DNA of 64,000 nucleotides from an uncultured Roseiflexaceae bacterium. GTDB lineage: Bacteria > Chloroflexota > Chloroflexia > Chloroflexales > Roseiflexaceae. The notes beneath the pieces are model-generated. The model saw only the letters and a list, made by a program, of their open reading frames with translations. It was not told the DNA's origin and ran no database searches. Both the position numbers and the translations under genes were made by a program. Shown in pieces: positions 1 to 8,327 of the stretch (position 1 is the stretch's first letter; the number at the start of each line of letters is the position of its first letter). Location: contig CALJIC010000200.1 in NCBI GenBank assembly GCA_937974195.1, positions 5,994-69,993 on the forward strand, read 5' to 3'.

Positions 1-1018
1 CGGCGATGGCGTAGAACATGTTGCGGGTGTTGGCGCCGCCGGGCATGGACTCCGGCACGAACAGCGGGTTGTCGGGCCGCGCGTAGCCGGCGCAGATCGC
101 GCGGTAGCCGCTGGAGTGCTCGATGTAGATATCGGGCGCGATCAGGTCGAGGTGCGGCGCGGCCCAGCGCCAGACGTCGAGCGCGCTCAGCGTGCCGCCG
201 CCCGACGGGTAGCTGACGCCCGGCGTGCGCCAGCCCATCTCGCCGAGCCAGACGTTGGCGTAGAGCGGGATGTCGTACACCGCCTTGCCGGCCGCCGCGA
301 TGTCGTCGATGTAGCGGGCGATGCTGTGCGCGGTCAGCAGCTCGCCGGCCATCGGGCCGAAGAGCTCCGTCCACGAGCCGGACCTCCGGGCGCCGGATGC
401 CCGCCACGCGGCGTGGGCGGCGCTGCCCGCGGCGTTGGCGATCACCTCGACCAGCCCGGCGGGCACCGGCTCCCCGATCTCGCGCTCGGCCGCCGGGCCG
501 TAGTCCCGGTCGCTGCCGAGGATTCCCGGCTCGTTCTCCACCTGCACCGCGATCACCGTGCGCTCGGCGGAGTCGCGCTCCTTGAGGTGGGCCATGAGCG
601 CGCAGAACGCCCGCTTGTCGGCCTCGCGGGTCGCCTCGCAGTGCGAGGAGAGCACCGCGATCGGCGCGCCGCCCGGGGCGATCACCCGCTGGAAGCGGGC
701 CGGGTCGGCCTTCACCCAGGCCGGCGCGTACTTCATCATCCCGTTCTTCCAGGTGCCGAACCACAGCAGCACCAGCCGCAGCCCGCGCTCGCGCGCGCCC
801 TCCAGCAGGAAGTCCACCGAGCTGAAGTCGAACTGCCCCTCGGCCGGCTCCACCTGCTCCCAGTACACCGGAACCTCGGCGGTGTTGGCGTGCATCAGCT
901 CCAGCGCCCGCCAGGCGGTCTCCATGTCCTCGGGCCGGTAGGCGCTCGAGTTGTGGACCTGGCCGCCGAGCGGGAAGAATGGGCGCCCGTCTACCTGGAA
1001 GATTCTCTGGGGGTTCAT
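1..1018 (-). CDS. GH35/GH42-type beta-galactosidase (3' end cut by window)
   Basis: This gene is open from an ATG at 1018 down to the window edge, so only the first 339 codons are visible. The protein has the (beta/alpha)8 catalytic start typical of bacterial beta-galactosidase-like GH35/GH42 enzymes with a DUF5597-type tail. The likely acid/base lies in VQVENEPGILG (Asn162-Glu163), and the likely nucleophile is the Glu of PLFVPES near residue 322. No signal peptide is seen at the N-terminus (MNPQRIFQVDG), so it probably acts in the cytoplasm on imported beta-galactosides. A GGAGAGG ribosome site lies about 10 bases before the ATG. The GT4 gene upstream on the same strand ends 172 bases away. 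The family call is confident. The exact substrate is unknown. Confidence 0.85.
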   Translation of the reverse strand, partial: MNPQRIFQVDGRPFFPLGGQVHNSSAYRPEDMETAWRALELMHANTAEVPVYWEQVEPAEGQFDFSSVDFLLEGARERGLRLVLLWFGTWKNGMMKYAPAWVKADPARFQRVIAPGGAPIAVLSSHCEATREADKRAFCALMAHLKERDSAERTVIAVQVENEPGILGSDRDYGPAAEREIGEPVPAGLVEVIANAAGSAAHAAWRASGARRSGSWTELFGPMAGELLTAHSIARYIDDIAAAGKAVYDIPLYANVWLGEMGWRTPGVSYPSGGGTLSALDVWRWAAPHLDLIAPDIYIEHSSGYRAICAGYARPDNPLFVPESMPGGANTRNMFYAIA

Positions 1019-1190
1019 CGGGTTGCTCGCCTCTCCAACATGTGATGGCTACGACGTACGCGGCGGCGGGGCGCGAGCAGGCTTCGCCTCCCCGCGCTCC
1101 CTTCCTCCCGCCGCCCTGCGCCAGCACATGGCCACCGAGCGGCGGGCCATGGTGTTTCTGCCTGCGGCCTTCTACCTCCCTACGGGTGAA

Positions 1191-2549
1191 TCAGGACGTG
1201 CGCGGCGACGGCGTCGGGGTGGACGAGAGCTCCCCGGAGTCGCGGGCGGCGAGCATGCGCTGGTACTCGGCGAGCGTCCGGCGCGCCACCACCGGCCAGT
1301 CGAAGGTGGAGCGCACGATCCGCACGCTCTCCTCGCCCCAGGCCGGCCAGCGCTCGCGGGCGTCCAGCGCCCTGCCGATCTTGTCCGCCAGGTCGCCGGC
1401 GTCCCCGGGCCGCACCAGGTAGCCGTTGCGCTCGTCGAAGACCTTGTCCGGGATGCCGCCGGCGGCCGAGGCGACCACCGGCCTGCGGTGGATCATGCCC
1501 TCGAGCGTGACCAGGCTCGACCCCTCGTAGAGCGTCGGGTGGACCACCAGGTCCACCTCTTCGTACAGGTTGTGCAGCTCGGCGTCGGACAGGCGCCCGA
1601 CGAAGGTGACGTGCTCGGCGATCCCTGCCGCGCGTGCCTGCGCCTCGAGCGCCTGGCGCTCCTTGCCCTGGCCCACCAGCAGCCAGCGCCAGCGCGGCGG
1701 CAGGCGCCCCCGCAGCCGGGCGAGCGCCTCGATCAGCACGTGGTAGCCCTTGTTGCGCTCCAGCCGGCTCACGCTGAGCAGCACCGGGTCGGCCTGGTCT
1801 AGCTGGAAGCGCTCGCGCAGGGCGGCGCGGGTCGCCTCGTTCACCGGCGCGAGGCACTCCTCGGCGTCGATCGCCGACGGGATGACCACCACGCGCGCCG
1901 GGTCGACGCCGAGGTAGCGCGGCACATCGTCTTTGGTGCAGGCGTCGGTGGCGATGGCGCGGTCGGCGGTGCGCGTGCCGTAGGAGTAGAGCACCCGGAA
2001 CGGGGCGTAGGCCAGCCACTTGCGCCAGTCGGGCGTGCGGTACTCCTCGAGGCCGTGCGGGTTGGCGATGAAGGGCACCCGGCGCAGCAGCGGGTCCCGG
2101 CTGCGGATCCAGCCGTAGCCCAGCGCGCAGAGCCCCTGGGCGTGGACCACGTCGAAGGCGCCGCGGCGCGCGGCCTCGGCCACCATCAGCCCGAGCCGCC
2201 AGGAGTAGTACGGGTAGTTGATCTGCCGCCCGAGGATCGAGTTCGGGCGCAGGTGCGGCGAGGTGTAGTCGTAGCGCAGCGTCACGACGCGCTCGACGCC
2301 GGGCAGCACATCGGCGTACGGGTTGTCCGGCGTCGAACGGCCCGCGTCGGAGGGCGAGCGCTCCTGGCTGGCCGCCGGCGGCAGCTCGCTCGTCGGCTCC
2401 TGCACGAACAGCGTCACCCGCACGCCGAGCCGGGCCAGGTGGGTGGTGAGATGGAAGACGTGCCGCTCGATCCCGCCGAAGCCGTGCAGCGGGAACACGA
2501 CGCGGGCGAGCATGGCGACACGCACCGGCTGATCGCCGTTAACGCTCAT
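1191..2549 (-). CDS. GT4-family glycosyltransferase
   Basis: This 452-residue protein has two Rossmann halves of the GT-B fold. The N-terminal half starts with the glycine-rich acceptor loop in PLHGFGGIERHVFHL. The C-terminal half has LLSVSRLERNKGYHVL and the EX7E nucleotide-sugar motif in EGSSLVTLEGMIHRRPVVA, followed by AGGIPD. It should transfer a sugar from an NDP-sugar to a glycan or lipid acceptor at the inner membrane face. I chose ATG 2549 (MSVNGDQPVRVAMLAR) because longer versions of the frame add low-complexity residues upstream of the divergent promoter. The gene is divergent from the acyl-CoA synthetase and upstream of the beta-galactosidase. The sugar and acceptor cannot be read from the sequence. 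Confidence 0.85.
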   Translation of the reverse strand: MSVNGDQPVRVAMLARVVFPLHGFGGIERHVFHLTTHLARLGVRVTLFVQEPTSELPPAASQERSPSDAGRSTPDNPYADVLPGVERVVTLRYDYTSPHLRPNSILGRQINYPYYSWRLGLMVAEAARRGAFDVVHAQGLCALGYGWIRSRDPLLRRVPFIANPHGLEEYRTPDWRKWLAYAPFRVLYSYGTRTADRAIATDACTKDDVPRYLGVDPARVVVIPSAIDAEECLAPVNEATRAALRERFQLDQADPVLLSVSRLERNKGYHVLIEALARLRGRLPPRWRWLLVGQGKERQALEAQARAAGIAEHVTFVGRLSDAELHNLYEEVDLVVHPTLYEGSSLVTLEGMIHRRPVVASAAGGIPDKVFDERNGYLVRPGDAGDLADKIGRALDARERWPAWGEESVRIVRSTFDWPVVARRTLAEYQRMLAARDSGELSSTPTPSPRTS

Positions 2550-2617
2550 CGGGTATCTGTGTATCCGGACAGTTGCGCGTATTGTAGCACAGCTAGGCGC
2601 GCCGCCGCCGTGAAGGA

Positions 2618-2626
2618 TGCTATAAT
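2618..2626 (+). promoter_or_regulatory. extended -10 promoter for the acyl-CoA synthetase operon
   Basis: TGCTATAAT is a perfect extended -10 element located 33 bases before the ATG at 2659. There is no convincing -35, which fits an extended -10 promoter. It would drive the acyl-CoA synthetase, coaA and ketopantoate reductase genes. Confidence 0.65.
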
Positions 2627-2658
2627 CCAGGCGATACGCTCCTACGAACAGGTGGCCT

Positions 2659-4182
2659 ATGACGACCGAGACAGCTCCTCGCCGAACGCTCCTCGACCTG
2701 CTGGCGCAGGCCGACGCGCCGGATGCTCCGGCGCTGCTGGCGCCGGGGCGCCCGCCCCTCACCTACCGGGGGCTGCGCGCCAGCGTCGAGCGGCTGGCCG
2801 GCCAGCTCGCGGCGCTGGGCATTGGCCGGGGCGACCGGGTGGCGATCGCGATGGGCAACGGCCCAGAGATGGTGCAGACGTTTCTCGGCGTCGCCGCCTG
2901 CGCCACCGCCGCGCCGCTCAACCCCAAGTACCGCCAGGAGGAGTTCGCCTTCTACTACGAGGACACGCGCGCCGCGGCGCTGATCACGCTGCCGGGCGAG
3001 ATCGAGGCCGCCCACGCGGCCGCAACGCCCGAGATGGCGATCATCGAGGCCCGCCCCGAGCCGGACGGCACGCTCTCGTTCGCCGCGATCCGGGGCGCCC
3101 GCCCGCCGCGCCCCCTCGACACGCCCGGCCCGGACGATGTGGCGATGATCCTGCACACCAGCGGCACCACCAGCCGCCCGAAGCGCGTGCCGCTGCGCCA
3201 CCGCAACCTGACGGCCTCGGCGCACAACATCGGCCGCACCTACGCGCTCGGCCCGGCCGACACCGCGCTGTGCGTGATGCCGCTCTTCCACATCCACGGC
3301 ATCGTCGCCACGCTGCTCTCCCCGCTCGCCTCGGGCGGCGCAGTCGTCTGCCCGCCGGGCTTCGACGCGCTGCGCTTCTGGGGCTGGGTGCAGGAGTTCC
3401 GCCCGACCTGGTACTCGGCGGTGCCGACGATGCACCAGCTGCTGCTCGCGCGCGCCGAGCGCAACGCCGAGATCATCCGCGCCCACCCGTTCCGCTTCAT
3501 TCGCTCCAGCTCGGCCTCGCTGCCGCCGGTGGTGATGGAGCGCATGGAGGCGATCTTCGGCGCGCCGGTGCTCGAGTCCTACGGCATGACTGAGGCCAGC
3601 CACCAGATGACTTCGAACCCGCTCCCGCCGCTGCCGCGCAAGGCCGGCACCGTCGGCTACGGCTTCGGCGTCGAGGCCGCGATCATGGACGAGTCCGGCG
3701 CGCTGCTGCCGCAGGGGAGCATCGGCGAGGTGGTGGTGCGCGGGCCGAACGTGGTCGACGGCTACGAGAACAACCCCGAGGCCAACGCCCAGGCGTTCGT
3801 GAATGGCTGGTTCCGCACCGGGGACCAGGGCGTGATCGACGCCGACGGCTACCTCAAGCTCACGGGGCGGCTCAAGGAGCTGATCAACCGCGGCGGCGAG
3901 AAGATCTCGCCGCTGGAGATCGACGACGTGCTGCTGCGCCACCCGGCGGTCGCCGAGGCGGTCGCCTTCGCCGCGCCCCACCCGACCTTGGGCGAGGAGG
4001 TGCACGCCGCGGTTGTGCTGCGCGCGCCGGTGAGCGAGCGCGAGCTGCGCGAGCACTGCGCCGCCGCGCTGGCCGAGTTCAAGGTCCCGCGCGTGTTCCA
4101 CGTGCTGGACGAGATCCCGCGCGGCGCGACCGGCAAGCTGCAGCGGATCAATATGGCCCGGCTGCTCGGGCTTAGCACTTAA
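2659..4182 (+). CDS. AMP-forming acyl-CoA synthetase (AAE3/Pcs60-like)
   Basis: This 507-residue ANL-superfamily ligase activates a carboxylic acid to an acyl-adenylate and then to a CoA thioester. The P-loop LHTSGTTSRPKRVP lies near residue 164, the adenylate motif YGMTEAS near 310, GWFRTGDQG near 385, the hinge GRLKELINRGGEKISP near 400 and the catalytic lysine in GATGKLQR near the C-terminus. The SGTTSRPK P-loop variant resembles the oxalyl-CoA synthetases AAE3 and Pcs60 more than classical FadD, so a short or dicarboxylic acid substrate is possible. It is followed after 10 bases by coaA and then panE-like genes, which supply CoA. The ligase class is certain and the substrate is inferred. 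Confidence 0.9.
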   Translation: MTTETAPRRTLLDLLAQADAPDAPALLAPGRPPLTYRGLRASVERLAGQLAALGIGRGDRVAIAMGNGPEMVQTFLGVAACATAAPLNPKYRQEEFAFYYEDTRAAALITLPGEIEAAHAAATPEMAIIEARPEPDGTLSFAAIRGARPPRPLDTPGPDDVAMILHTSGTTSRPKRVPLRHRNLTASAHNIGRTYALGPADTALCVMPLFHIHGIVATLLSPLASGGAVVCPPGFDALRFWGWVQEFRPTWYSAVPTMHQLLLARAERNAEIIRAHPFRFIRSSSASLPPVVMERMEAIFGAPVLESYGMTEASHQMTSNPLPPLPRKAGTVGYGFGVEAAIMDESGALLPQGSIGEVVVRGPNVVDGYENNPEANAQAFVNGWFRTGDQGVIDADGYLKLTGRLKELINRGGEKISPLEIDDVLLRHPAVAEAVAFAAPHPTLGEEVHAAVVLRAPVSERELREHCAAALAEFKVPRVFHVLDEIPRGATGKLQRINMARLLGLST

Positions 4183-4192
4183 CTACTTCATC

Positions 4193-5149
4193 ATGACACA
4201 AGAATCCGCGAACGAAACCTTCTCCCCCTACATGACGTTCACGCGGCAGGAGTGGGCCCGGCTCCGCGGCGGCCTGCCGCTGCCGCTCACCGAGGAGGAC
4301 CTGCGCCAGCTCCGCAGCCTCGGCGACGAGGTCTCGCTCGAGGACGTGGCCGACGTCTACCTGCCGCTCACGCGCCTGCTCCAGATCTATATCGCCGCCG
4401 CCAGGAACCTGGACCAGATGCGCTGCGTGTTCCTCGGCAGGCCCGACGAGCGCATCCCGTACGTGATCGCGATCGCCGGCAGCGTGGCGGTCGGCAAGAG
4501 CACGACGGCCCGGCTGCTGCGGGCGCTCCTGTCGCGCGGGCCCGACCGGCCGCACGTGGAGCTCGTCACCACCGACGGGTTCCTGTACCCCAACCGCGTG
4601 CTCGAGGAGCGCGGCCTGCTGCACCGCAAAGGGTTCCCCGAGAGCTACAACCGCCAGGCGCTGCTCCAGTTCATGGCCGACGTCAAGTCCGGCCGCCCGG
4701 AGATCAAGGTGCCGGTCTACTCGCACCTGATCTACGACGTCGTCCCCGGCGAGTACCAGGTGGTGGACCGCCCGGACATCCTGATCGTCGAGGGGCTCAC
4801 GATGCTCCAGCGCGGCTCGGACCGCTCGGGCCGGTCTTCCAAGGTGGTCATCTCGGACTTCTTCGACTTCTCGATCTACGTCGACGCCGCCGAGGAGCAC
4901 CTGGAGCAGTGGTACATCACGCGCTTCCTCAAGCTGCGCGAGACCGCCTTCCGCGACCCGAGCTCGTACTTCCGGCGCTACGCCGATCTGTCGGTCGAAG
5001 AGGCGGTGGAGACGGCGCGCACGATCTGGCGCGAGATCAACGGGGCGAACCTGCGCGCCAACATTCTGCCGACGCGCGAGCGCGCGCACCTGATCCTGGA
5101 GAAGGGCGAGAACCACTCGCTGCAGCGGGTGTACCTCAGGCGGATCTAG
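4193..5149 (+). CDS. coaA: type I pantothenate kinase
   Basis: This 318-residue protein matches bacterial CoaA along its whole length (the usual size is about 310-320). It phosphorylates pantothenate with ATP, the first committed step of CoA synthesis in the cytosol. The Walker A GSVAVGKSTT is near residues 96-105, VTTDGFLYPN near 123 and RKGFPESYNRQALLQF near 143, all hallmarks of type I enzymes. The gene starts 10 bases after the acyl-CoA synthetase stop and is followed 57 bases later by a ketopantoate reductase. The three genes therefore make a CoA synthesis and use operon. Feedback inhibition by CoA is known for the family but cannot be read here. Confidence 0.95.
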   Translation: MTQESANETFSPYMTFTRQEWARLRGGLPLPLTEEDLRQLRSLGDEVSLEDVADVYLPLTRLLQIYIAAARNLDQMRCVFLGRPDERIPYVIAIAGSVAVGKSTTARLLRALLSRGPDRPHVELVTTDGFLYPNRVLEERGLLHRKGFPESYNRQALLQFMADVKSGRPEIKVPVYSHLIYDVVPGEYQVVDRPDILIVEGLTMLQRGSDRSGRSSKVVISDFFDFSIYVDAAEEHLEQWYITRFLKLRETAFRDPSSYFRRYADLSVEEAVETARTIWREINGANLRANILPTRERAHLILEKGENHSLQRVYLRRI

Positions 5150-5206
5150 CGGCGCGCACAAGGAAGAGCGGCCACCATGGCCGCGTCAGTCTCTAGAGAG
5201 AACGCT

Positions 5207-6196
5207 ATGCGCATCTGTATCGTCGGCGCCGGGGCGACGGGGGGCTTCCTCGGCGCGCGCCTGGCCCTCGCCGGAGAGGAGGTCACGCTGATCGCCCGCG
5301 GCGCCCACCTGCAGGCCATCCGCGAGCGCGGCCTGACGCTGCGCGAGGCCGACGGAAGCGAGCGCACCGTGCGCCCCGCGCTCGCCACCGACGACTTCGC
5401 CGCCGCCGGCCAGCACGACGTGGTCTTCGTCACCGTCAAGGCCCACCAGCTCCCGGCGGTCGCGCCGGCCATGCGCGCGCTCTACGGCCCCGAGACCGCT
5501 GTCGTCACCGCGCAGAACGGCGTGCCCTGGTGGTACTTCTACCGGCACGGCGGCCCGCACGAGGGCCGGCGGATCGAGGCGGTCGACCCGGGCGGGGTGA
5601 TCGCGGCCAACCTGGAGGTCGAGCGGGTGATCGGCTGCGTGGTCTACCCGGCCACCGAGCTGGACGGCCCGGGCGTCGTGCGGCACATCGAGGGCGAGCG
5701 CTTCACGCTCGGCGAGCTGGACGGCGCGCGCACCGAGCGCGTGCAGAAGATCGCCCGCAGCCTCACCGCCGCCGGCCTCAAGGCGCCGGTCCGCCCGCGC
5801 ATCCGCACCGACCTGTGGGTCAAGCTGTGGGGCAACCTGGCCTTCAACCCGCTCAGCGCGCTCACCCGCGCCACCCTGGTCGAGATATGCCGCCACCCCC
5901 AGGCCCGCGCCCAAGTAGCCGCGATGATGGCCGAGGGCCAGGCGATCGCCGAGCGGCTGGGGGTCGAGTTCGGCATCACGATCGAGCAGCGCATCGCCGG
6001 CGCCGAGCAGGTGGGCGCCCACAAGACGTCGATGCTGCAGGACATCGAGGCCGGCCGGCCGACCGAGATCGACGCGCTGGTCGGCGCGGTGGTGGAGCTC
6101 GGGCAGCTCACCGGCGTGCCGACGCCGCACCTCGACACGGTCTACGCTGCGGTGAAGCTGCTCGAGCAGACGACCCTCGCGCAGCAGGGGCGCTGA
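5207..6196 (+). CDS. panE: 2-dehydropantoate 2-reductase
   Basis: The protein reduces ketopantoate to pantoate with NADPH, the branch of pantothenate synthesis that feeds the adjacent pantothenate kinase. The N-terminus carries the Rossmann fingerprint GAGATGGFLG (residues 7-16). The catalytic segment KLWGNLAFNPLSALT near residue 205 has the lysine and asparagines of the KPR family. I chose ATG 5207 because AGAGAG lies just before it and the Rossmann motif starts within a few residues. An ATG at 5177 in the same frame would add ten residues. The length is 329 residues, a little longer than the enterobacterial enzyme. Some members of this family act on other 2-keto acids, but the operon supports PanE. 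Confidence 0.88.
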   Translation: MRICIVGAGATGGFLGARLALAGEEVTLIARGAHLQAIRERGLTLREADGSERTVRPALATDDFAAAGQHDVVFVTVKAHQLPAVAPAMRALYGPETAVVTAQNGVPWWYFYRHGGPHEGRRIEAVDPGGVIAANLEVERVIGCVVYPATELDGPGVVRHIEGERFTLGELDGARTERVQKIARSLTAAGLKAPVRPRIRTDLWVKLWGNLAFNPLSALTRATLVEICRHPQARAQVAAMMAEGQAIAERLGVEFGITIEQRIAGAEQVGAHKTSMLQDIEAGRPTEIDALVGAVVELGQLTGVPTPHLDTVYAAVKLLEQTTLAQQGR

Positions 6197-6210
6197 CCAC
6201 GCCCCGACCG

Positions 6211-7404
6211 CTACCTTGGCCCCTCGTAGGTCACGCGGTAGATCGCGTCGAACAAGTCGTCCGAGACGTACAGCGCGCCGTCCGGCCCGACCACCACGTC
6301 CACCGGCCGCCCCCACGCGCTGTTGTCCACCAGCCAGCCGGTGATGAAGTCCTCCATGGACACCGGGCGGCCGTCCGCCATACGGATCCGCACCACCTTG
6401 TAGCCGGTCTTCTCGGCGCGGTTGAACGAGCCGTGCAGCGCCACCAGCAGGTCGCCCCGGTAGTCGGGCGGGAACTGGTCGCCGTTGTAGAACGTCAGGC
6501 CGAGCGGCGCGGAGTGCGCGGGGATCCTGAAGGCCGGCTGGGCGACGCCGTCGCAGGCGTCCGGCCCGCCGAACTCCGGGTCCGGGATGTCGCCGGCGTG
6601 GCAGCGCGGCCAGCCGAAGTCCTCGCCGCCGGTGGTGATGTAGATCGCATCGGGCGGGATCTCGTCGCCCATCTCGTCGCGGCCGTTGTTCGTCGCCACC
6701 AGCTCGCCGCGCTCGTTCCAGGTGAAATCAACCGCGTTGCGCATGCCGGTCGCGAACAGCTCGGGGTCGCTGCCGTCCACGTTGTAGCGCGTGATCGCCG
6801 CCCGCCGCCAGTCGCTCTCGATGCACACGTTGCAGCTCGAGCCGATCGACAGGTACAGCTTGCCGTCCGGCCCGAAGCCGATCGTCTTGGTCCAGTGGTT
6901 GCCGCCATACGGCAGGTCGCCGAGCACCGTCTCACGCCGGGTGAAGTAGCCGGTCGGGTCCGGCTCGGTCAGCTTCAGCACGGCGTCCTGCTGGGCCACC
7001 CACAGCGCGCCATCGTGGAACTCGATATCGTGGGGCCGCAGGAGCTCGTTGGCCACGATGTCGACCAGATCGGCGCGGCCGTCGCGGTCCTCGTCGGGCA
7101 GCGCCACGATCGCGCCGACCCCGGCCTCGGGCACGGCGGCGTACAGCACGCCCTGCGGGCTGAAGGCCATGAAGCGCGTCCGGCCGGGCAGCTTGGCGAA
7201 CAGCGACACGGCGAAGCCGTCCGGGACGTAGAGCGGGTGCGGCAGCCCTTCCGCCGTTACCGGCGCCAGCGGCGGCGCCTGGCTCGCGCCGAGGGCGGCG
7301 GCCCCATCTGTGGAAGAGGGCTCGGAGGAGGCGCCCGGCATCGCGCAGGACGCGAGCAGCAGGGCGAGAAGCGTGCCGAGCTGTACGAAGAAATACCGCC
7401 TCAT
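6211..7404 (-). CDS. sorbosone dehydrogenase-type beta-propeller lipoprotein
   Basis: This 397-residue protein has a signal peptide ending in a lipobox (LLLASC, Cys20), so it should be anchored to the outer face of the cytoplasmic membrane. The mature part is a six-bladed beta-propeller of the PQQ-dependent glucose/sorbosone dehydrogenase family. It has blade segments such as GFGPDGKLYLSIGSSCN and the C-terminal DVVVGPDGALYVSDD. The family oxidises sugars or aldoses using PQQ. No pqq genes are in the window, so cofactor supply and activity are unproven. It ends convergent with panE (14 bases apart), and a membrane-protein gene sits 12 bases upstream on the same strand. Confidence 0.82.
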   Translation of the reverse strand: MRRYFFVQLGTLLALLLASCAMPGASSEPSSTDGAAALGASQAPPLAPVTAEGLPHPLYVPDGFAVSLFAKLPGRTRFMAFSPQGVLYAAVPEAGVGAIVALPDEDRDGRADLVDIVANELLRPHDIEFHDGALWVAQQDAVLKLTEPDPTGYFTRRETVLGDLPYGGNHWTKTIGFGPDGKLYLSIGSSCNVCIESDWRRAAITRYNVDGSDPELFATGMRNAVDFTWNERGELVATNNGRDEMGDEIPPDAIYITTGGEDFGWPRCHAGDIPDPEFGGPDACDGVAQPAFRIPAHSAPLGLTFYNGDQFPPDYRGDLLVALHGSFNRAEKTGYKVVRIRMADGRPVSMEDFITGWLVDNSAWGRPVDVVVGPDGALYVSDDLFDAIYRVTYEGPR

Positions 7405-7416
7405 GCTTACTCCAGT

Positions 7417-8118
7417 TCACATAGCGCTGCGCCGGCGCAGCAGGCAGGCCAGCCCCCAGCCCGCCGCGTTCGCCGCACAGTCGCGCAGCATATCGGGCAC
7501 GCTCCATTGTATATTGACCAGCGCCGGGTCGCCGCACCGGTCGAGCTCGTAGCGCAGCGCCAGGTACTCCCCGATCTCCCACACGGCCGTGAGGAGCGCC
7601 AGCAGCGCGCCGGTGGCGAGCGCCCTGCGGCCAGCCCACCAGCGCACCGCCCGCTGCCAGCCGCGGTCGCCCGCCGGCCGCGCGGCCGCCTCCAGCAGAT
7701 CGCCCGCCAGCAGTGTGAGCGTCATCGCCGTCGCCGCGTGCGGCAGCGCGTCCAGCCCGAAGCCGGCCAGCGAGAGCTCGCCCAGCGGCCCCTTGTAGAT
7801 ATCGAAGCGCGGGTGCGACGTCAGGTAGCCGAGCGTGAACGGCGCGACATACAGCGCGTAGCGCGGGTTCTGCACGCACACCGCCGCCAGCGCCTCCTGA
7901 GCCGCCCGCAGCCCCTCCGCCGCAGAGCCGGCCGGGGGCCGCTGTCTGGACGCGGCCCAACTCAGCAGGCGCAGCGCCTCGGGGAGCAGAAGCGCGGCGC
8001 TGTTCAGCGCCAGGTGTGGCGCCCAGGTGGTCGGCATGCGGTAGTGGCGGCGGTTCGCGTCGGCGGTCAGCACCGTTGCGCACCAGAGCCCGTAGCGTAG
8101 CAGGTCGGACGGCGTCAT
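7417..8118 (-). CDS. predicted membrane protein of unknown function
   Basis: I do not recognise this 233-residue protein with certainty. It has about four hydrophobic stretches (near residues 35-50, 98-112, 125-142 and 175-195). A conserved-looking C-terminal segment carries WEIGEYLALRYEL and, 15 residues later, SVPDMLRDCAANAAGWGLA. The W-E-I-x-E and D-x-x-x-D/N-x-x-G spacing recalls DUF2238/YjdF-like integral membrane proteins, but the match is weak. It lies 12 bases upstream of the sorbosone-dehydrogenase-type lipoprotein on the same strand, so the two are probably co-transcribed. Confidence 0.6.
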   Translation of the reverse strand: MTPSDLLRYGLWCATVLTADANRRHYRMPTTWAPHLALNSAALLLPEALRLLSWAASRQRPPAGSAAEGLRAAQEALAAVCVQNPRYALYVAPFTLGYLTSHPRFDIYKGPLGELSLAGFGLDALPHAATAMTLTLLAGDLLEAAARPAGDRGWQRAVRWWAGRRALATGALLALLTAVWEIGEYLALRYELDRCGDPALVNIQWSVPDMLRDCAANAAGWGLACLLRRRSAM

Positions 8119-8257
8119 CTCGGAGTCCTGTACACGTGTGGTTGCGCGGCGCCGTAGCGGGGGCCTGCCCGCGAATTAGCAACTGCAGTGCCAGGGACGC
8201 GGCGCGGCAGCCTCCGGCCCCAGGCCCGGCACGGCGCATGTCAGGCACCACATGTGC

Positions 8258-8263
8258 TACAGT
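8258..8263 (+). promoter_or_regulatory. extended -10 promoter before the EEP gene
   Basis: TGC directly followed by TACAGT (8258-8263) is an extended -10. It lies three bases before the inverted-repeat element at 8266 and about 65 bases before the start codon. The same CTACAGTGAC string precedes the related element at 45179. Confidence 0.5.
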
Positions 8264-8265
8264 GA

Positions 8266-8327
8266 CAGGAGCTACGCGGTTGCCGCGGCATCCGCTGCGG
8301 GAAGAGCTGGAAGGACCGCGTAGCCGG
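8266..8327 (+). repeat. inverted-repeat hairpin element, copy 1 (MITE-like)
   Basis: CAGGAGCTACGCGGT at 8266-8280 pairs with ACCGCGTAGC at 8315-8324 (10 perfect pairs). An inner hairpin CCGCGGC/GCTGCGG lies between them. The 3' stem contains or abuts the ribosome-binding region of the downstream gene. Related copies are at 45179-45263 and, more distantly, 21243-21283. The ends resemble the AGGACTTACGC-type termini of small dispersed elements in cyanobacteria and Chloroflexota (recalled from general knowledge). Confidence 0.6.

Noticed and set aside
116..1045. Plus-strand ORF of 309 codons over the beta-galactosidase gene
   Set aside because: It encodes an Arg/Ala/Gly-rich product with no domain. 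The minus strand carries a clear glycosidase in a frame that simply runs off the window.
5530..8100. 856-codon plus-strand ORF
   Set aside because: It crosses three real genes on both strands and encodes low-complexity Arg/Ala/Gly-rich sequence. It is a high-GC shadow frame.
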